Origin: Ruminiclostridium papyrosolvens DSM 2782
GTDB taxonomy: Bacteria > Bacillota > Clostridia > Acetivibrionales > DSM-1351
NCBI RefSeq assembly: GCF_029318685.1
Contig: NZ_CP119677.1
Span: 1,488,001-1,552,000 of the forward strand
Direction: 5' to 3'
DNA length: 64,000 nt
Both the position numbers and the translations under genes were made by a program. Position 1 is the stretch's first letter; the number at the start of each line of letters is the position of its first letter. Below are positions 26,880 through 34,924 of this stretch, piece by piece. The notes under the pieces are model-generated. The model did no database searches, was not told where the DNA came from, and saw only the letters and a list, made by a program, of their open reading frames with translations.

Positions 26880-28625
26880 ATGGAAAATGTAAAGTGGGTT
26901 TGGATGTATATACGAAAATATAAACTCCGAATGTGTATTGCCCTGATATTTGTTTTGGTAGCTTCGGCTCTTTGTATGGTACCCCCATATGTTTCCGGCA
27001 TAATAATTGACAAGGTAATTAAGCAAAGTCAATATGACCTGCTTTTAAAGCTGTGTATGCTTATGCTAGGAGCTACGGTGATAAAATCTATAATCAGATT
27101 TTCGTATCAGATTATGTTTGAAACCATATCACAGGGAGCTTATATGAAAATCAGGGAGAGTATGTACCAAAAGCTTCAAAATATGGATTTCAAATTTTTT
27201 GACACTACCAGAACCGGTGACATAATGGCTAGAATGACAGGTGATATGGAGACAGTGCGCCATCTTATTGCGTGGGTAATCTACATGGTTTTTGAAAACG
27301 CTACAATATTTATTTTTGCAGTAACATTGTTATTCACAATTAACTGGCAGTTTACTCTGGTTATGCTTCTGGTTGTACCTTTTCTGGCATGGGCTGCTAT
27401 AAGGCTGGCAGGTGAAGTCAGACCAACTTTCGCAGCAATAAGGGAACAATTCTCAAGACTCAATTCTGTTGTGCAGGAAAATATAAGCGGCAACAGAGTA
27501 ATAAAGGCATTTGCAACAGAATACATAGAAATAAGCAAATTTGACAAGGAAAACGAAGCCTATCGTCAGAGAAACATGGCTTCTGCAAAAGTATGGTCAA
27601 AATATCTTCCTGTTATAGATGCTTTGGCGGGAACTCTTTCGCTGATTATACTGATAGCAGGGGGAATACTTACAATTAATAATAAAATAACCATAGGTGA
27701 GTTAGTAACCTTTAACTCTATAGTATGGGCACTGGGTAATCCCATGAGGAATTTCGGCTGGCTTATAAATGACATCCAAAGATTCAACGCATCTGCAGAT
27801 AAAATACGTGAATATCTGAATAATGAATCTGAAATAAGCAATATAGAAAAACCTGCTAAAAAAGAAATAACGGGATTTGTTGAATTCAGAAATGTCAGCT
27901 TTGGTTATGATAATGACGAAGTATTGAAAAATGTCAGCCTCAATGCCAAACCGGGGGAAACGGTTGCAATAATTGGCCCCACAGGGTCTGGAAAATCCAC
28001 TCTTGTAAACCTGATATGCAGATTTTATGATTGCAGCGAAGGAGAAGTACTGGTTGACAACGTGAATGTAAAAGAAATGGATTTAAGAACACTGCGTTCA
28101 AAAGTTTCAGTTGCAATGCAGGATGTATTTCTTTTTTCAGATACAATTGAAGGAAATATCGCCTATGGTGTGCCAGATGCTCCCTATGAGAGCATAAAAC
28201 AGGCAGCAGGTATAGCAGATGCAGATGGTTTTATATCCTCCTTGCCGGAAGGCTATGATACCATCATAGGAGAACGTGGGGTAGGACTTTCCGGCGGTCA
28301 GAGACAGAGAATTGCTTTAGCAAGGGCAATACTCAAAGACCCGTCTATACTTATACTTGACGATACAACCTCCAGTGTTGACATGGAAACGGAATTTGAA
28401 ATCCACAGGACGCTAAGGTCTTTTTACAATAATAAGACCACTTTTATTATCGCACACAGAATATCTTCCGTAAAAAATGCAGACAAAATTATTGTATTGA
28501 ATGGCGGACAGATAATTGAGCAGGGAACACATAAGGAACTACTGAATTTAAAGGGTTATTACTACGATGTTTATCAAAGCCAGTACGGGGACTTTGATGG
28601 TCTTGATGAAAAGGAGGTGGGCTAA
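26880..28625 (+). CDS. ABC exporter half-transporter, degenerate Walker B subunit
   Basis: A 581-residue fusion of six transmembrane helices (1 to about 310) and an ATPase domain: Walker A GPTGSGKST (about 366), signature LSGGQRQR (about 470) and Walker B ILILDDTTS (about 490). The catalytic Glu after Walker B is replaced by Asp (LDD instead of LDE), while the signature is canonical. This asymmetry is the hallmark of heterodimeric type IV exporters (BmrCD, TmrAB). Its partner starts at the next base. Such pumps export drugs, lipids or peptides; the substrate is unknown. Confidence 0.92.
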   Translation: MENVKWVWMYIRKYKLRMCIALIFVLVASALCMVPPYVSGIIIDKVIKQSQYDLLLKLCMLMLGATVIKSIIRFSYQIMFETISQGAYMKIRESMYQKLQNMDFKFFDTTRTGDIMARMTGDMETVRHLIAWVIYMVFENATIFIFAVTLLFTINWQFTLVMLLVVPFLAWAAIRLAGEVRPTFAAIREQFSRLNSVVQENISGNRVIKAFATEYIEISKFDKENEAYRQRNMASAKVWSKYLPVIDALAGTLSLIILIAGGILTINNKITIGELVTFNSIVWALGNPMRNFGWLINDIQRFNASADKIREYLNNESEISNIEKPAKKEITGFVEFRNVSFGYDNDEVLKNVSLNAKPGETVAIIGPTGSGKSTLVNLICRFYDCSEGEVLVDNVNVKEMDLRTLRSKVSVAMQDVFLFSDTIEGNIAYGVPDAPYESIKQAAGIADADGFISSLPEGYDTIIGERGVGLSGGQRQRIALARAILKDPSILILDDTTSSVDMETEFEIHRTLRSFYNNKTTFIIAHRISSVKNADKIIVLNGGQIIEQGTHKELLNLKGYYYDVYQSQYGDFDGLDEKEVG

Positions 28626-30404
28626 ATGGCAAGAAACAAATATGATGTTGATGAAGAATTATTAACAAAATTTAAAATGAAAGACCTTATCCGGCTTTTA
28701 AGATACTTGAAACCATACAAGATGACAATGTTTGTAACGGTCTTATTAATGCTTACTGCAAGCGTGGCTAATCTTGTAGGTCCGCTTCTGGTACAGGATG
28801 CAATGGATTATAAGATACCAGCCGGCAATATAAAAGGACTGGTTTTTCTGTCAGGCATTTTTATAGTCACCTTGATAGTGAATGCAATATGTTTTAAGTT
28901 CAGGGTAATACTCATGTCCCAGCTTGGAAACAATGTAGTTAAAAAGATTAGGGAAGATATATTCTATAAGATTCAGAAGCTTCCTTTTTCCTATTATGAC
29001 AGCCGTCCCCATGGTAAAATACTCGTAAGGGTTGTGAATTATGTAAACTCACTCAGCGACCTGCTTACAAACGGCTTTATAAACTTTATAACAGATATGT
29101 TCACCCTTGTATGTATAATAGTTTTCATGCTCTTTATAAATGTGAAGCTTACCTTAATCAGTATGATTGGACTTCCTCCATTATTTATTTGCATAATGCT
29201 TATAAAAAATATTCAGAGGAAAAATACACAGGCCTTGAGCATGAAGCAGTCAAACCTCAATGCGTATATACATGAAAGCATATGCGGTGTAAAGGTAACA
29301 CAGTCCTTTGCAAGAGAAGAACAGAACCAAGGCATTTTTCATGAATTAAATAAGATTTACAGAAGGGCATGGATGAGATTTGTAAAAGCCAATTTCATAC
29401 TGTGGCCAATAATAGAGACCATTTCCACAATAGGTATAATAATACTTTATTTTGGCGGGATATTTTGGGTAAAGGGAATAACCATAGGTGTCCTCATTGC
29501 TTTTACAAGCTATATTTCAAGGTTCTGGCAGCCCATAACCAATCTGGGAAATTTCTACAACGCAATGATAAATGCCATGGCATATCTGGAAAGAATATTT
29601 GAGACACTGGATGAGGAGGTTTCTATAGAAAATCTGCCGGGAGCCATTCCAATGCCGGAGGTAAAGGGAGCTGTGGAATTCAGAAATGTAAGCTTTAGTT
29701 ATGAAGAAGGCAAAAAGATTCTTGATAATATAAACTTCACATTCCGGTTGGGAAGTACAATAGCATTGGTAGGCCCCACCGGAGCCGGTAAGAGTACCAT
29801 AATTAATCTTCTGAGCAGGTTCTATGATGTCCAGGAGGGCGAGGTGCTGATAGACGGCATAAACATAAGAGATGTACAGCTTGAGACACTGAGAAAACAG
29901 ATGGGAGTTATGCTGCAAGATACTTTTCTTTTCTCAGGCACTGTTATGAGTAACATAAAATATGCAAGACCCGATGCCACCGATGAAGAAGCCATCAGAG
30001 CTGCAAAAACAGTTTGCGCCCATGAATTTATTATGAATATGTCAAATGGCTATTACACTGAAATAAACGAAAGAGGTACAAGGCTGTCAATTGGCGAAAG
30101 GCAGCTTATATCCTTTGCAAGGGCACTTTTGGCAGACCCAAGAATACTGATACTGGATGAAGCAACCTCCAGTATTGACACAAGGACGGAGCTAGCACTG
30201 CAAAAAGGGTTACAGGGCCTTTTGGTTGGAAGAACCTCATTTATTATAGCTCACAGGCTATCAACAATAAAAAATGCTCATTGTATTATGTATGTTGATA
30301 ACGGCTCAATTGTTGAGAGGGGAACACACGATGAGCTGATGGCTGCTAGAGGACACTATTACAATTTATACAATTCACAATTCAGTGTTATGGAAGCAGT
30401 ATAA
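28626..30404 (+). CDS. ABC exporter half-transporter, canonical Walker B subunit
   Basis: A 592-residue half-transporter starting right after the stop of its partner (TAA-ATG, with AAAGGAGGTGG upstream). It has six transmembrane helices, Walker A GPTGAGKST (about 383), Walker B ILILDEATS (about 507) with the catalytic Glu, and a degenerate signature LSIGERQ (about 486) instead of LSGGQ. Thus one ATP site of the heterodimer is canonical (this Walker A/B with the partner's LSGGQ) and one degenerate. Co-expression from the promoter divergent to the AraC regulator is likely. Confidence 0.92.
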   Translation: MARNKYDVDEELLTKFKMKDLIRLLRYLKPYKMTMFVTVLLMLTASVANLVGPLLVQDAMDYKIPAGNIKGLVFLSGIFIVTLIVNAICFKFRVILMSQLGNNVVKKIREDIFYKIQKLPFSYYDSRPHGKILVRVVNYVNSLSDLLTNGFINFITDMFTLVCIIVFMLFINVKLTLISMIGLPPLFICIMLIKNIQRKNTQALSMKQSNLNAYIHESICGVKVTQSFAREEQNQGIFHELNKIYRRAWMRFVKANFILWPIIETISTIGIIILYFGGIFWVKGITIGVLIAFTSYISRFWQPITNLGNFYNAMINAMAYLERIFETLDEEVSIENLPGAIPMPEVKGAVEFRNVSFSYEEGKKILDNINFTFRLGSTIALVGPTGAGKSTIINLLSRFYDVQEGEVLIDGINIRDVQLETLRKQMGVMLQDTFLFSGTVMSNIKYARPDATDEEAIRAAKTVCAHEFIMNMSNGYYTEINERGTRLSIGERQLISFARALLADPRILILDEATSSIDTRTELALQKGLQGLLVGRTSFIIAHRLSTIKNAHCIMYVDNGSIVERGTHDELMAARGHYYNLYNSQFSVMEAV

Positions 30405-30488
30405 AAGTGTTTACATTATGTATTATATTGAATTATTATATAGTTGAATATATAGTAATATAGAATCAATTAACAGGAGGATATAACA

Positions 30489-31553
30489 TTGTCAATAACT
30501 AAGAAGATTTTTGGAAAAATGCCGGATGGTACGCAAGTAGATATTTACACTTTGAAAAATTCAAACAATATGTCTGTAGATATATTAAACTACGGAGGAA
30601 CTATTGTTTCTATACTTATGCCGGATAAAAATGGGAAGATTGCAGATATTGCTTTGGGATTTGACGATATTAAAAGATATATGGAAAATGATGCATATCT
30701 GGGAGCGTTAATAGGAAGACATGGAAATCGTATTGAGGCAGCAGAATTTGAATTAAACGGAAAAGTATATGAACTTGTAAAGAATGATGGAAATAACCAT
30801 CTCCATGGCGGTAAAGTAGGTTTTCATAATGTAATTTGGAATGTTGAAATACATGAAGAAAATGGAGCAGAAAAATTAGTTCTGACTCATACAAGCCCTG
30901 ACGGTGAAGAGAATTACCCCGGTAATCTCAATGTAAAGGTAGAATATTCACTTTCAGAAGACAATGAGCTGAAACTGGACTATAATGCAGTTTCTGATAA
31001 GGACACGGTTGTAAACCTTACAAACCACGCATACTTTAACTTGTCCGGACATGCTTCAGGTGATGTTTTGAAACATCAGATATACATTAATGCAGACAAG
31101 TTTACTCCTGTAAATGATGAATGTATTCCTACGGGAGAAATCAAAGATGTTAAAGGTACTGTAATGGACTTTACAAAAATGAGCAGTTTCGCAGAAGGCA
31201 TTGCAAGCGGCGACGAGCAAATTGTATATGGTCTGGGTTACGACCATAACTGGGCATTGAATACAAATGGAAATATAAATGAAGTTGCCTGTGAGCTGTA
31301 TGAACCGCAAAGCGGTCGTGCTATGCAGGTATTCACAACAAAACCCGGCATACAGTTCTATACAGGAAACCATTTAAATGAGAATGTGGAGCTGATTGGA
31401 AAGAATAATACTGTTTACAACAAGAGAACAGGACTTTGTCTTGAAACACAGTTTTTCCCTAATGCAATGAAGCATAAGAATTTTCCTTCACCTATTCTTA
31501 AAGCAAACGAAACCTATCATTATGTAACTATATATAAATTTTTAAATAAGTAA
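30489..31553 (+). CDS. galM: Aldose 1-epimerase (mutarotase)
   Basis: GalM interconverts alpha and beta anomers of glucose, galactose and other aldoses. The 354 residues carry GRHGNRIEAAEFELNG, NNHLHGGKVGFHNVIW (catalytic His region), VVNLTNHAYFNLSG (second His) and the C-terminal GLCLETQFFPNA (catalytic Glu). The TTG at 30489 has AGGAGG at 30475-30480. It is probably linked to sugar catabolism: GH94 phosphorolysis and cellodextrin hydrolysis yield anomeric mixtures. Confidence 0.94.
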   Translation: MSITKKIFGKMPDGTQVDIYTLKNSNNMSVDILNYGGTIVSILMPDKNGKIADIALGFDDIKRYMENDAYLGALIGRHGNRIEAAEFELNGKVYELVKNDGNNHLHGGKVGFHNVIWNVEIHEENGAEKLVLTHTSPDGEENYPGNLNVKVEYSLSEDNELKLDYNAVSDKDTVVNLTNHAYFNLSGHASGDVLKHQIYINADKFTPVNDECIPTGEIKDVKGTVMDFTKMSSFAEGIASGDEQIVYGLGYDHNWALNTNGNINEVACELYEPQSGRAMQVFTTKPGIQFYTGNHLNENVELIGKNNTVYNKRTGLCLETQFFPNAMKHKNFPSPILKANETYHYVTIYKFLNK

Positions 31554-31560
31554 AATCAAA

Positions 31561-31584
31561 AAGCCCCTGATTCTTCAGGGGCTT
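31561..31584. terminator. Bidirectional terminator
   Basis: AAGCCCCTGA pairs with TCAGGGGCTT around TTCT, with A and T tracts on both sides, between the convergent galM and small zinc-ribbon genes. Confidence 0.85.
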
Positions 31585-31607
31585 CAATTTGCTCTAAGTT
31601 ACGAAAA

Positions 31608-31784
31608 TTACCTTCTGTTAAATCCGCCATTAAAGCTTTTCTGGGATGCCTTCTTAGCTCTTCTGCAGTCAGGGCATCTAGCTGGTTCATTAGTGAATCC
31701 TTTTTCGGCGTAGAATTGTTGCTCGCCAACCGTAAATGTAAAAGTTGCACCGCAATCTTTACAAGTAAGTGTTTTATCTTCCAT
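31608..31784 (-). CDS. Small zinc-ribbon protein
   Basis: A 58-residue protein: MEDKTLTCKDCGATFTF at the start and ARCPDCRRAKK in the second half give a CxxC...CxxC zinc-binding pair, followed by a basic Asn/Gly/Arg tail. The length and layout match the probable zinc-ribbon (zf-trcl) proteins common in Clostridia and other bacteria. AGGAGGT lies at good distance before the ATG. A 64-codon open frame overlapping its end in another phase is a shadow. Function unknown; possibly nucleic acid or ribosome binding. Confidence 0.85.
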   Translation of the reverse strand: MEDKTLTCKDCGATFTFTVGEQQFYAEKGFTNEPARCPDCRRAKKASQKSFNGGFNRR

Positions 31785-32125
31785 GGGACTACCTCCTATA
31801 AAATTTTATTGCTGAGCGTATAAGAACTTAAACATTACGGACCAAAAAGGATGTTATGAATTAGTATAAGAAATTATAAGCTTTGCATCTTTATTATACA
31901 CTTTGAAAAAACAATAATCAATAAATTTAAAGCAATTATTGTAAAAAAATTACATATAAGAATTTAAATGGATTGATAAATTGCAAAGAAATACTTAATT
32001 TACATTATTTTTATATAGAAAGGGCTATTTGATAAAAAATAGTGAAAAATAATTTAATTTCTATTGACAAAAGTAACATTGTACCGTAAAATATCAAATG
32101 TGTCTTGCGGGACATACTTATAGAT
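31785..32125. other. AT-rich intergenic region before tRNA-His
   Basis: 341 bases of very AT-rich DNA. It holds the leader of the minus-strand zinc-ribbon gene and, at its right end, the tRNA-His promoter. No conserved ORF or strong hairpin was seen in between. Confidence 0.6.
32064..32092 (+). promoter_or_regulatory. Promoter of tRNA-His
   Basis: TTGACA at 32064-32069 and TAAAAT at 32087-32092 with a 17-bp spacer, about 34 bases before the mature tRNA 5' end. Confidence 0.75.
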
Positions 32126-32203
<78 letters not shown>

Positions 32204-32215
32204 TATTAAAAGAAA

Positions 32216-32240
32216 AGCCGATAAATTTGATTTATCGGCT
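32216..32240. terminator. Bidirectional terminator
   Basis: AGCCGATAAA pairs with TTTATCGGCT around TTTGA, then CTTTTGC. It serves tRNA-His on the + strand and the MutS2-like gene on the minus strand. Confidence 0.8.
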
Positions 32241-32246
32241 CTTTTG

Positions 32247-34214
32247 CTATTTGTCAGTCTCATCATAGTTGTATTCTATAATCAAGTCAGGATTGTGTTT
32301 TTTTCCCATTTTATGTCTTGTTTTTCGGTTTTCCACAGTATCAAATATTATTGAAAAATCGTAGTCGGGCGGATAGAGCTCACTTGCAGGCACATGCAGC
32401 TTTATTCTTTTGTGGGAGATAAGCTTTTTTTGTCCTTTAATCTGAACACCTAATTCACCTTGCTCATTGGCTTTTTGGTATACCAGTCCCAATTCTTTCT
32501 GAGGAAAGACCATAACGCTGTCTCCTATGTTAAATTTGCTGCATCTGTTTTGAGGCACATCCTTTTTTGGGGTTTCTCTAATAAGTACAGGTGATTTCAA
32601 GTTCCGTTGAATTTCATACTGGTTTTCCTGACCAATAGAGCTTAAAAAAGATTCTTTATTTTCAGAAGCATTAACCTTGGCGCAGTGGTGCTCTTTATAG
32701 GCAGCCTCATGAGCAAGCCTGAGAAGATGAGCAGGAAAACCCAACCTTTTAGCAATATACAGGGCACAGCTTTCTCCGGCCTCACCAATTTCAAGTTGAT
32801 ACAAAGGTTTAAGGCTTTCCTTGTCAAAAGCCATTCTGGCGTTTACAAGACCTGCTGTATTTCTGGCATAGTCCTTTATTTCGGGGTAATGGGTGGTTGC
32901 CACGAAAAGGCAGCCCCTGTTTTTTAGCTCTTCAAGAATTGCCGTTGCTATACCCATACCTTCTGCCGGGTCTGTTCCTGAGCCGACCTCATCCAGCAGG
33001 ACAAGGCTTTCTGCTGTTGACTGTTTTAGGATATCATTAATGGTTGTTATGTGTGCCGAAAAGGTTGATAAATTTTCGGTAATGCTTTGACCGTCGCCGA
33101 TATCGCACAAAATCATATTGTGCATTGAAAATTCACTTCCCGAAGCCGCAGGAACATGAAGTCCGCTTTGAGCCATAATTGAAAGCAATCCTACAGTTTT
33201 AAGGGCAACTGTTTTACCTCCCGTATTGGGGCCTGTTATAACAACTCCTCTGATGCCATTACCAATTTCAAAGTCAAGAGGTACACATTCAGACTGGTTG
33301 AGAAGAGGGTGTCGTCCTGCTTTAATAACAATCCTACGGTTCATATGGATATCAGCTGCATTTGCCTTCATTTGAACAGAAAGCTTAGCCTTGGCAAAAA
33401 AGACATCTAAAGTTTCCATAATATCTGCATTGGTTTTAAAAACCTGCAATTGTTCATCTACCAATGAAGTCAGAGTATATAGTATTTTTCTTTCTTCATT
33501 TTCCTCTTCAACAGCAATAGTAGATATATCATCCTGAAGTCTGCGAACAACAGAAGGCTCAATAAAACATGTTCCTCCCGTGGAGGAGGTTTCTATCAGA
33601 GAACCGGCTACCATGTTCTTATATTCTCTTTTTACCGGCAGCACGAAATGCCCGTTCCTCATAGAAACAAAACTGTCTGCAAACCATAGCTTATTACCCC
33701 TTAAAATACTTTCAAGCTTTGAACGGATTTGCTGATGGGCATTTTCCTTTCTTCTGCGAATATCCCTCAGCTTTGGTGATGCTGCATCATCAACACGTCC
33801 GTTTCTTATTGAACGCTCAATTTCTTCGCAAAGGTCGTTAAGAGCGTCTATTGAGCTGCCATAGTAAGTAATTTCATTCTCTTGGCTTTCAGCCCTTTTT
33901 AGGTATGATTTCATGCGTCTGCAAGCCAGAAGGAACTGTGATACCTCTTCGAATTGTTCAGGAACAAGCATTGCTCCCTTTGCGCATAAATCAAGAATTT
34001 TATCAAGGTCATTCATTGAAGACAGCGGGGGAGTACCCAAGCTTTCAAGAAGCCTCTTTGAATCAGTAGTTTCCTTTATTCTTCTTTTGCATTCATTTTC
34101 CCTCAGGTATGGCTCAAGGAGTGCAAGCCTTTCTTTTGCTTTTGGTGATACTGCATTTTCTTTAAGCATTTCAATTATTTTATTAAACTCGAGTGTTATA
34201 GCATATTTATTCAT
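32247..34214 (-). CDS. MutS2-family ATPase lacking the Smr domain
   Basis: A 655-residue protein of the MutS2 branch. It has the N-terminal core and lever (EFNKIIEML, LSSMNDLDKILDLC), a helical clamp region with FVLPVKREYKN and GGTCFIEP, then the ATPase with Walker A GPNTGGKT (328-335), LSTFSAHI and Walker B LVLLDEVGSGTDP. Full-length MutS2 is about 780 residues and ends in a C-terminal Smr nuclease domain; here the end is a short basic region without the Smr motifs. MutS2 proteins suppress recombination or rescue collided ribosomes. Without Smr the role may differ. AGGAGGG ribosome binding site. Confidence 0.88.
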   Translation of the reverse strand: MNKYAITLEFNKIIEMLKENAVSPKAKERLALLEPYLRENECKRRIKETTDSKRLLESLGTPPLSSMNDLDKILDLCAKGAMLVPEQFEEVSQFLLACRRMKSYLKRAESQENEITYYGSSIDALNDLCEEIERSIRNGRVDDAASPKLRDIRRRKENAHQQIRSKLESILRGNKLWFADSFVSMRNGHFVLPVKREYKNMVAGSLIETSSTGGTCFIEPSVVRRLQDDISTIAVEEENEERKILYTLTSLVDEQLQVFKTNADIMETLDVFFAKAKLSVQMKANAADIHMNRRIVIKAGRHPLLNQSECVPLDFEIGNGIRGVVITGPNTGGKTVALKTVGLLSIMAQSGLHVPAASGSEFSMHNMILCDIGDGQSITENLSTFSAHITTINDILKQSTAESLVLLDEVGSGTDPAEGMGIATAILEELKNRGCLFVATTHYPEIKDYARNTAGLVNARMAFDKESLKPLYQLEIGEAGESCALYIAKRLGFPAHLLRLAHEAAYKEHHCAKVNASENKESFLSSIGQENQYEIQRNLKSPVLIRETPKKDVPQNRCSKFNIGDSVMVFPQKELGLVYQKANEQGELGVQIKGQKKLISHKRIKLHVPASELYPPDYDFSIIFDTVENRKTRHKMGKKHNPDLIIEYNYDETDK

Positions 34215-34325
34215 GATTACCCTCCTGTTATCGGCAGGCAGAGAGGTGTGTCCAATCTGCGTGAAACTTTATTTTAATTATGCGGACACAAAGCTTGTAC
34301 ATACTTTCTCCAGAACGAATAAAAA

Positions 34326-34351
34326 AGCATAACAGGAACAAACCCGTTACG
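34326..34351 (-). terminator. Terminator upstream of MutS2-like gene
   Basis: On the minus strand, GCGTAACGGG pairs with CCTGTTATGC (10 bp, two G-U pairs) and is followed by TTTTTTAT. It lies 110 bases before the MutS2-like start and would end any transcript coming from the tRNA side. Confidence 0.7.
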
Positions 34352-34478
34352 CTTTGCTAAAATCATTTGAATACGGCTAATGACTATATACTAATAAAAA
34401 TGGTTTTGAAGCATATCTGTAATGTACTGAACGTACGAAGCAGGTGTCCGACGATACCAAAACACAGGTATCGTTAAT

Positions 34479-34533
34479 AAAAAGGTACACTAAATAAACA
34501 GGATTACAACCTGTCTAAGAAAAGAACCTTTTT
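34479..34533 (-). terminator. Nested hairpin after a tiny leader ORF
   Basis: On the minus strand, AAAAAGGT pairs with ACCTTTTT around an inner ACAGG/CCTGT hairpin, beginning eight bases after the stop of an 11-codon ORF. The right arm's T run can act as a terminator. Confidence 0.5.
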
Positions 34534-34541
34534 GCAACTAT

Positions 34542-34577
34542 TTAGTTGTTAATCACCTTTACAGATAATACCGACAT
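34542..34577 (-). CDS. Possible 11-residue leader peptide
   Basis: ATG TCG GTA ... TAA encodes MSVLSVKVINN. GGAAGG lies directly upstream at good spacing, and a terminator-like hairpin begins eight bases downstream. The layout recalls ribosome-stalling leader peptides of antibiotic-resistance or amino acid genes, but no matching structural gene follows. Evidence is positional only. Confidence 0.25.
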   Translation of the reverse strand: MSVLSVKVINN

Positions 34578-34664
34578 CAAAACCTTCCTTTCATGTTGAA
34601 ATTTATTTCAGAATAGCATATGCAATTTGAAATTGTCAAGATAACAATTGATAATACAAAAATA

Positions 34665-34697
34665 AAACCCTTCAATCTATTTAAGATTAAAGGGTTT
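34665..34697 (-). terminator. Terminator of the tRNA-Gln/tRNA-Lys unit
   Basis: AAACCCTT pairs with AAGGGTTT around an inner AATCT/AGATT stem; on the minus strand it is followed by TATTTTTGT. It lies immediately after the tRNA-Lys 3' end. Confidence 0.75.
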
Positions 34698-34698
34698 T

Positions 34699-34774
34699 TG
34701 GTGACCCATCGCAGATTCGAACTGCGGACACCTTGATTAAAAGTCAAGTGCTCTGCCAACTGAGCTAATGGGTC
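34699..34774 (-). tRNA. tRNA-Lys (UUU)
   Basis: A 76-base cloverleaf including CCA. Acceptor GACCCAT pairs with ATGGGTC; the anticodon arm TTGAC-TTTTAAT-CAAGG region gives UUU; the T arm contains GTTCGAATC. It lies four bases downstream of tRNA-Gln on the same strand. Confidence 0.95.
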
Positions 34775-34777
34775 AAA

Positions 34778-34854
34778 TGGCTGGGATGGCTGGACTCGAA
34801 CCAACGAAATGCCAGAGTCAAAGTCTGGTGCCTTACCGGCTTGGCTACATCCCA
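34778..34854 (-). tRNA. tRNA-Gln (UUG)
   Basis: A 77-base cloverleaf including CCA. Acceptor TGGGATG pairs with CATCCCA, discriminator G. The anticodon arm CCAGA-CTTTGAC-TCTGG gives UUG, and the T arm has GTTCGAGTC. Co-transcribed with tRNA-Lys. Confidence 0.95.
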
Positions 34855-34924
34855 ACGTCAAGCGCAAAACCTATTATAAAGGGGTTTGCACTTTTTGTCA
34901 AGCTTTATCGAAGAATTTATTTTT

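Larger units (their letters stand above)
34215..34698 (-). other. Leader-like intergenic region with hairpins
   Basis: 484 bases between tRNA-Lys and the MutS2-like gene. Read on the minus strand it contains, in order: the tRNA terminator, a tiny ORF with a Shine-Dalgarno (34577-34542), a terminator-like nested hairpin, a perfect 8-bp hairpin (34474-34451, ACGATACC/GGTATCGT) and a third terminator hairpin (34351-34326). This arrangement looks like an attenuation leader, but the downstream gene lies beyond a terminator. Each element is listed or discussed separately. Confidence 0.4.

Noticed and set aside
31556-31750. 64-codon minus-strand frame after galM
   Set aside because: It overlaps the real 58-residue zinc-ribbon gene in another phase and runs through the terminator hairpin.
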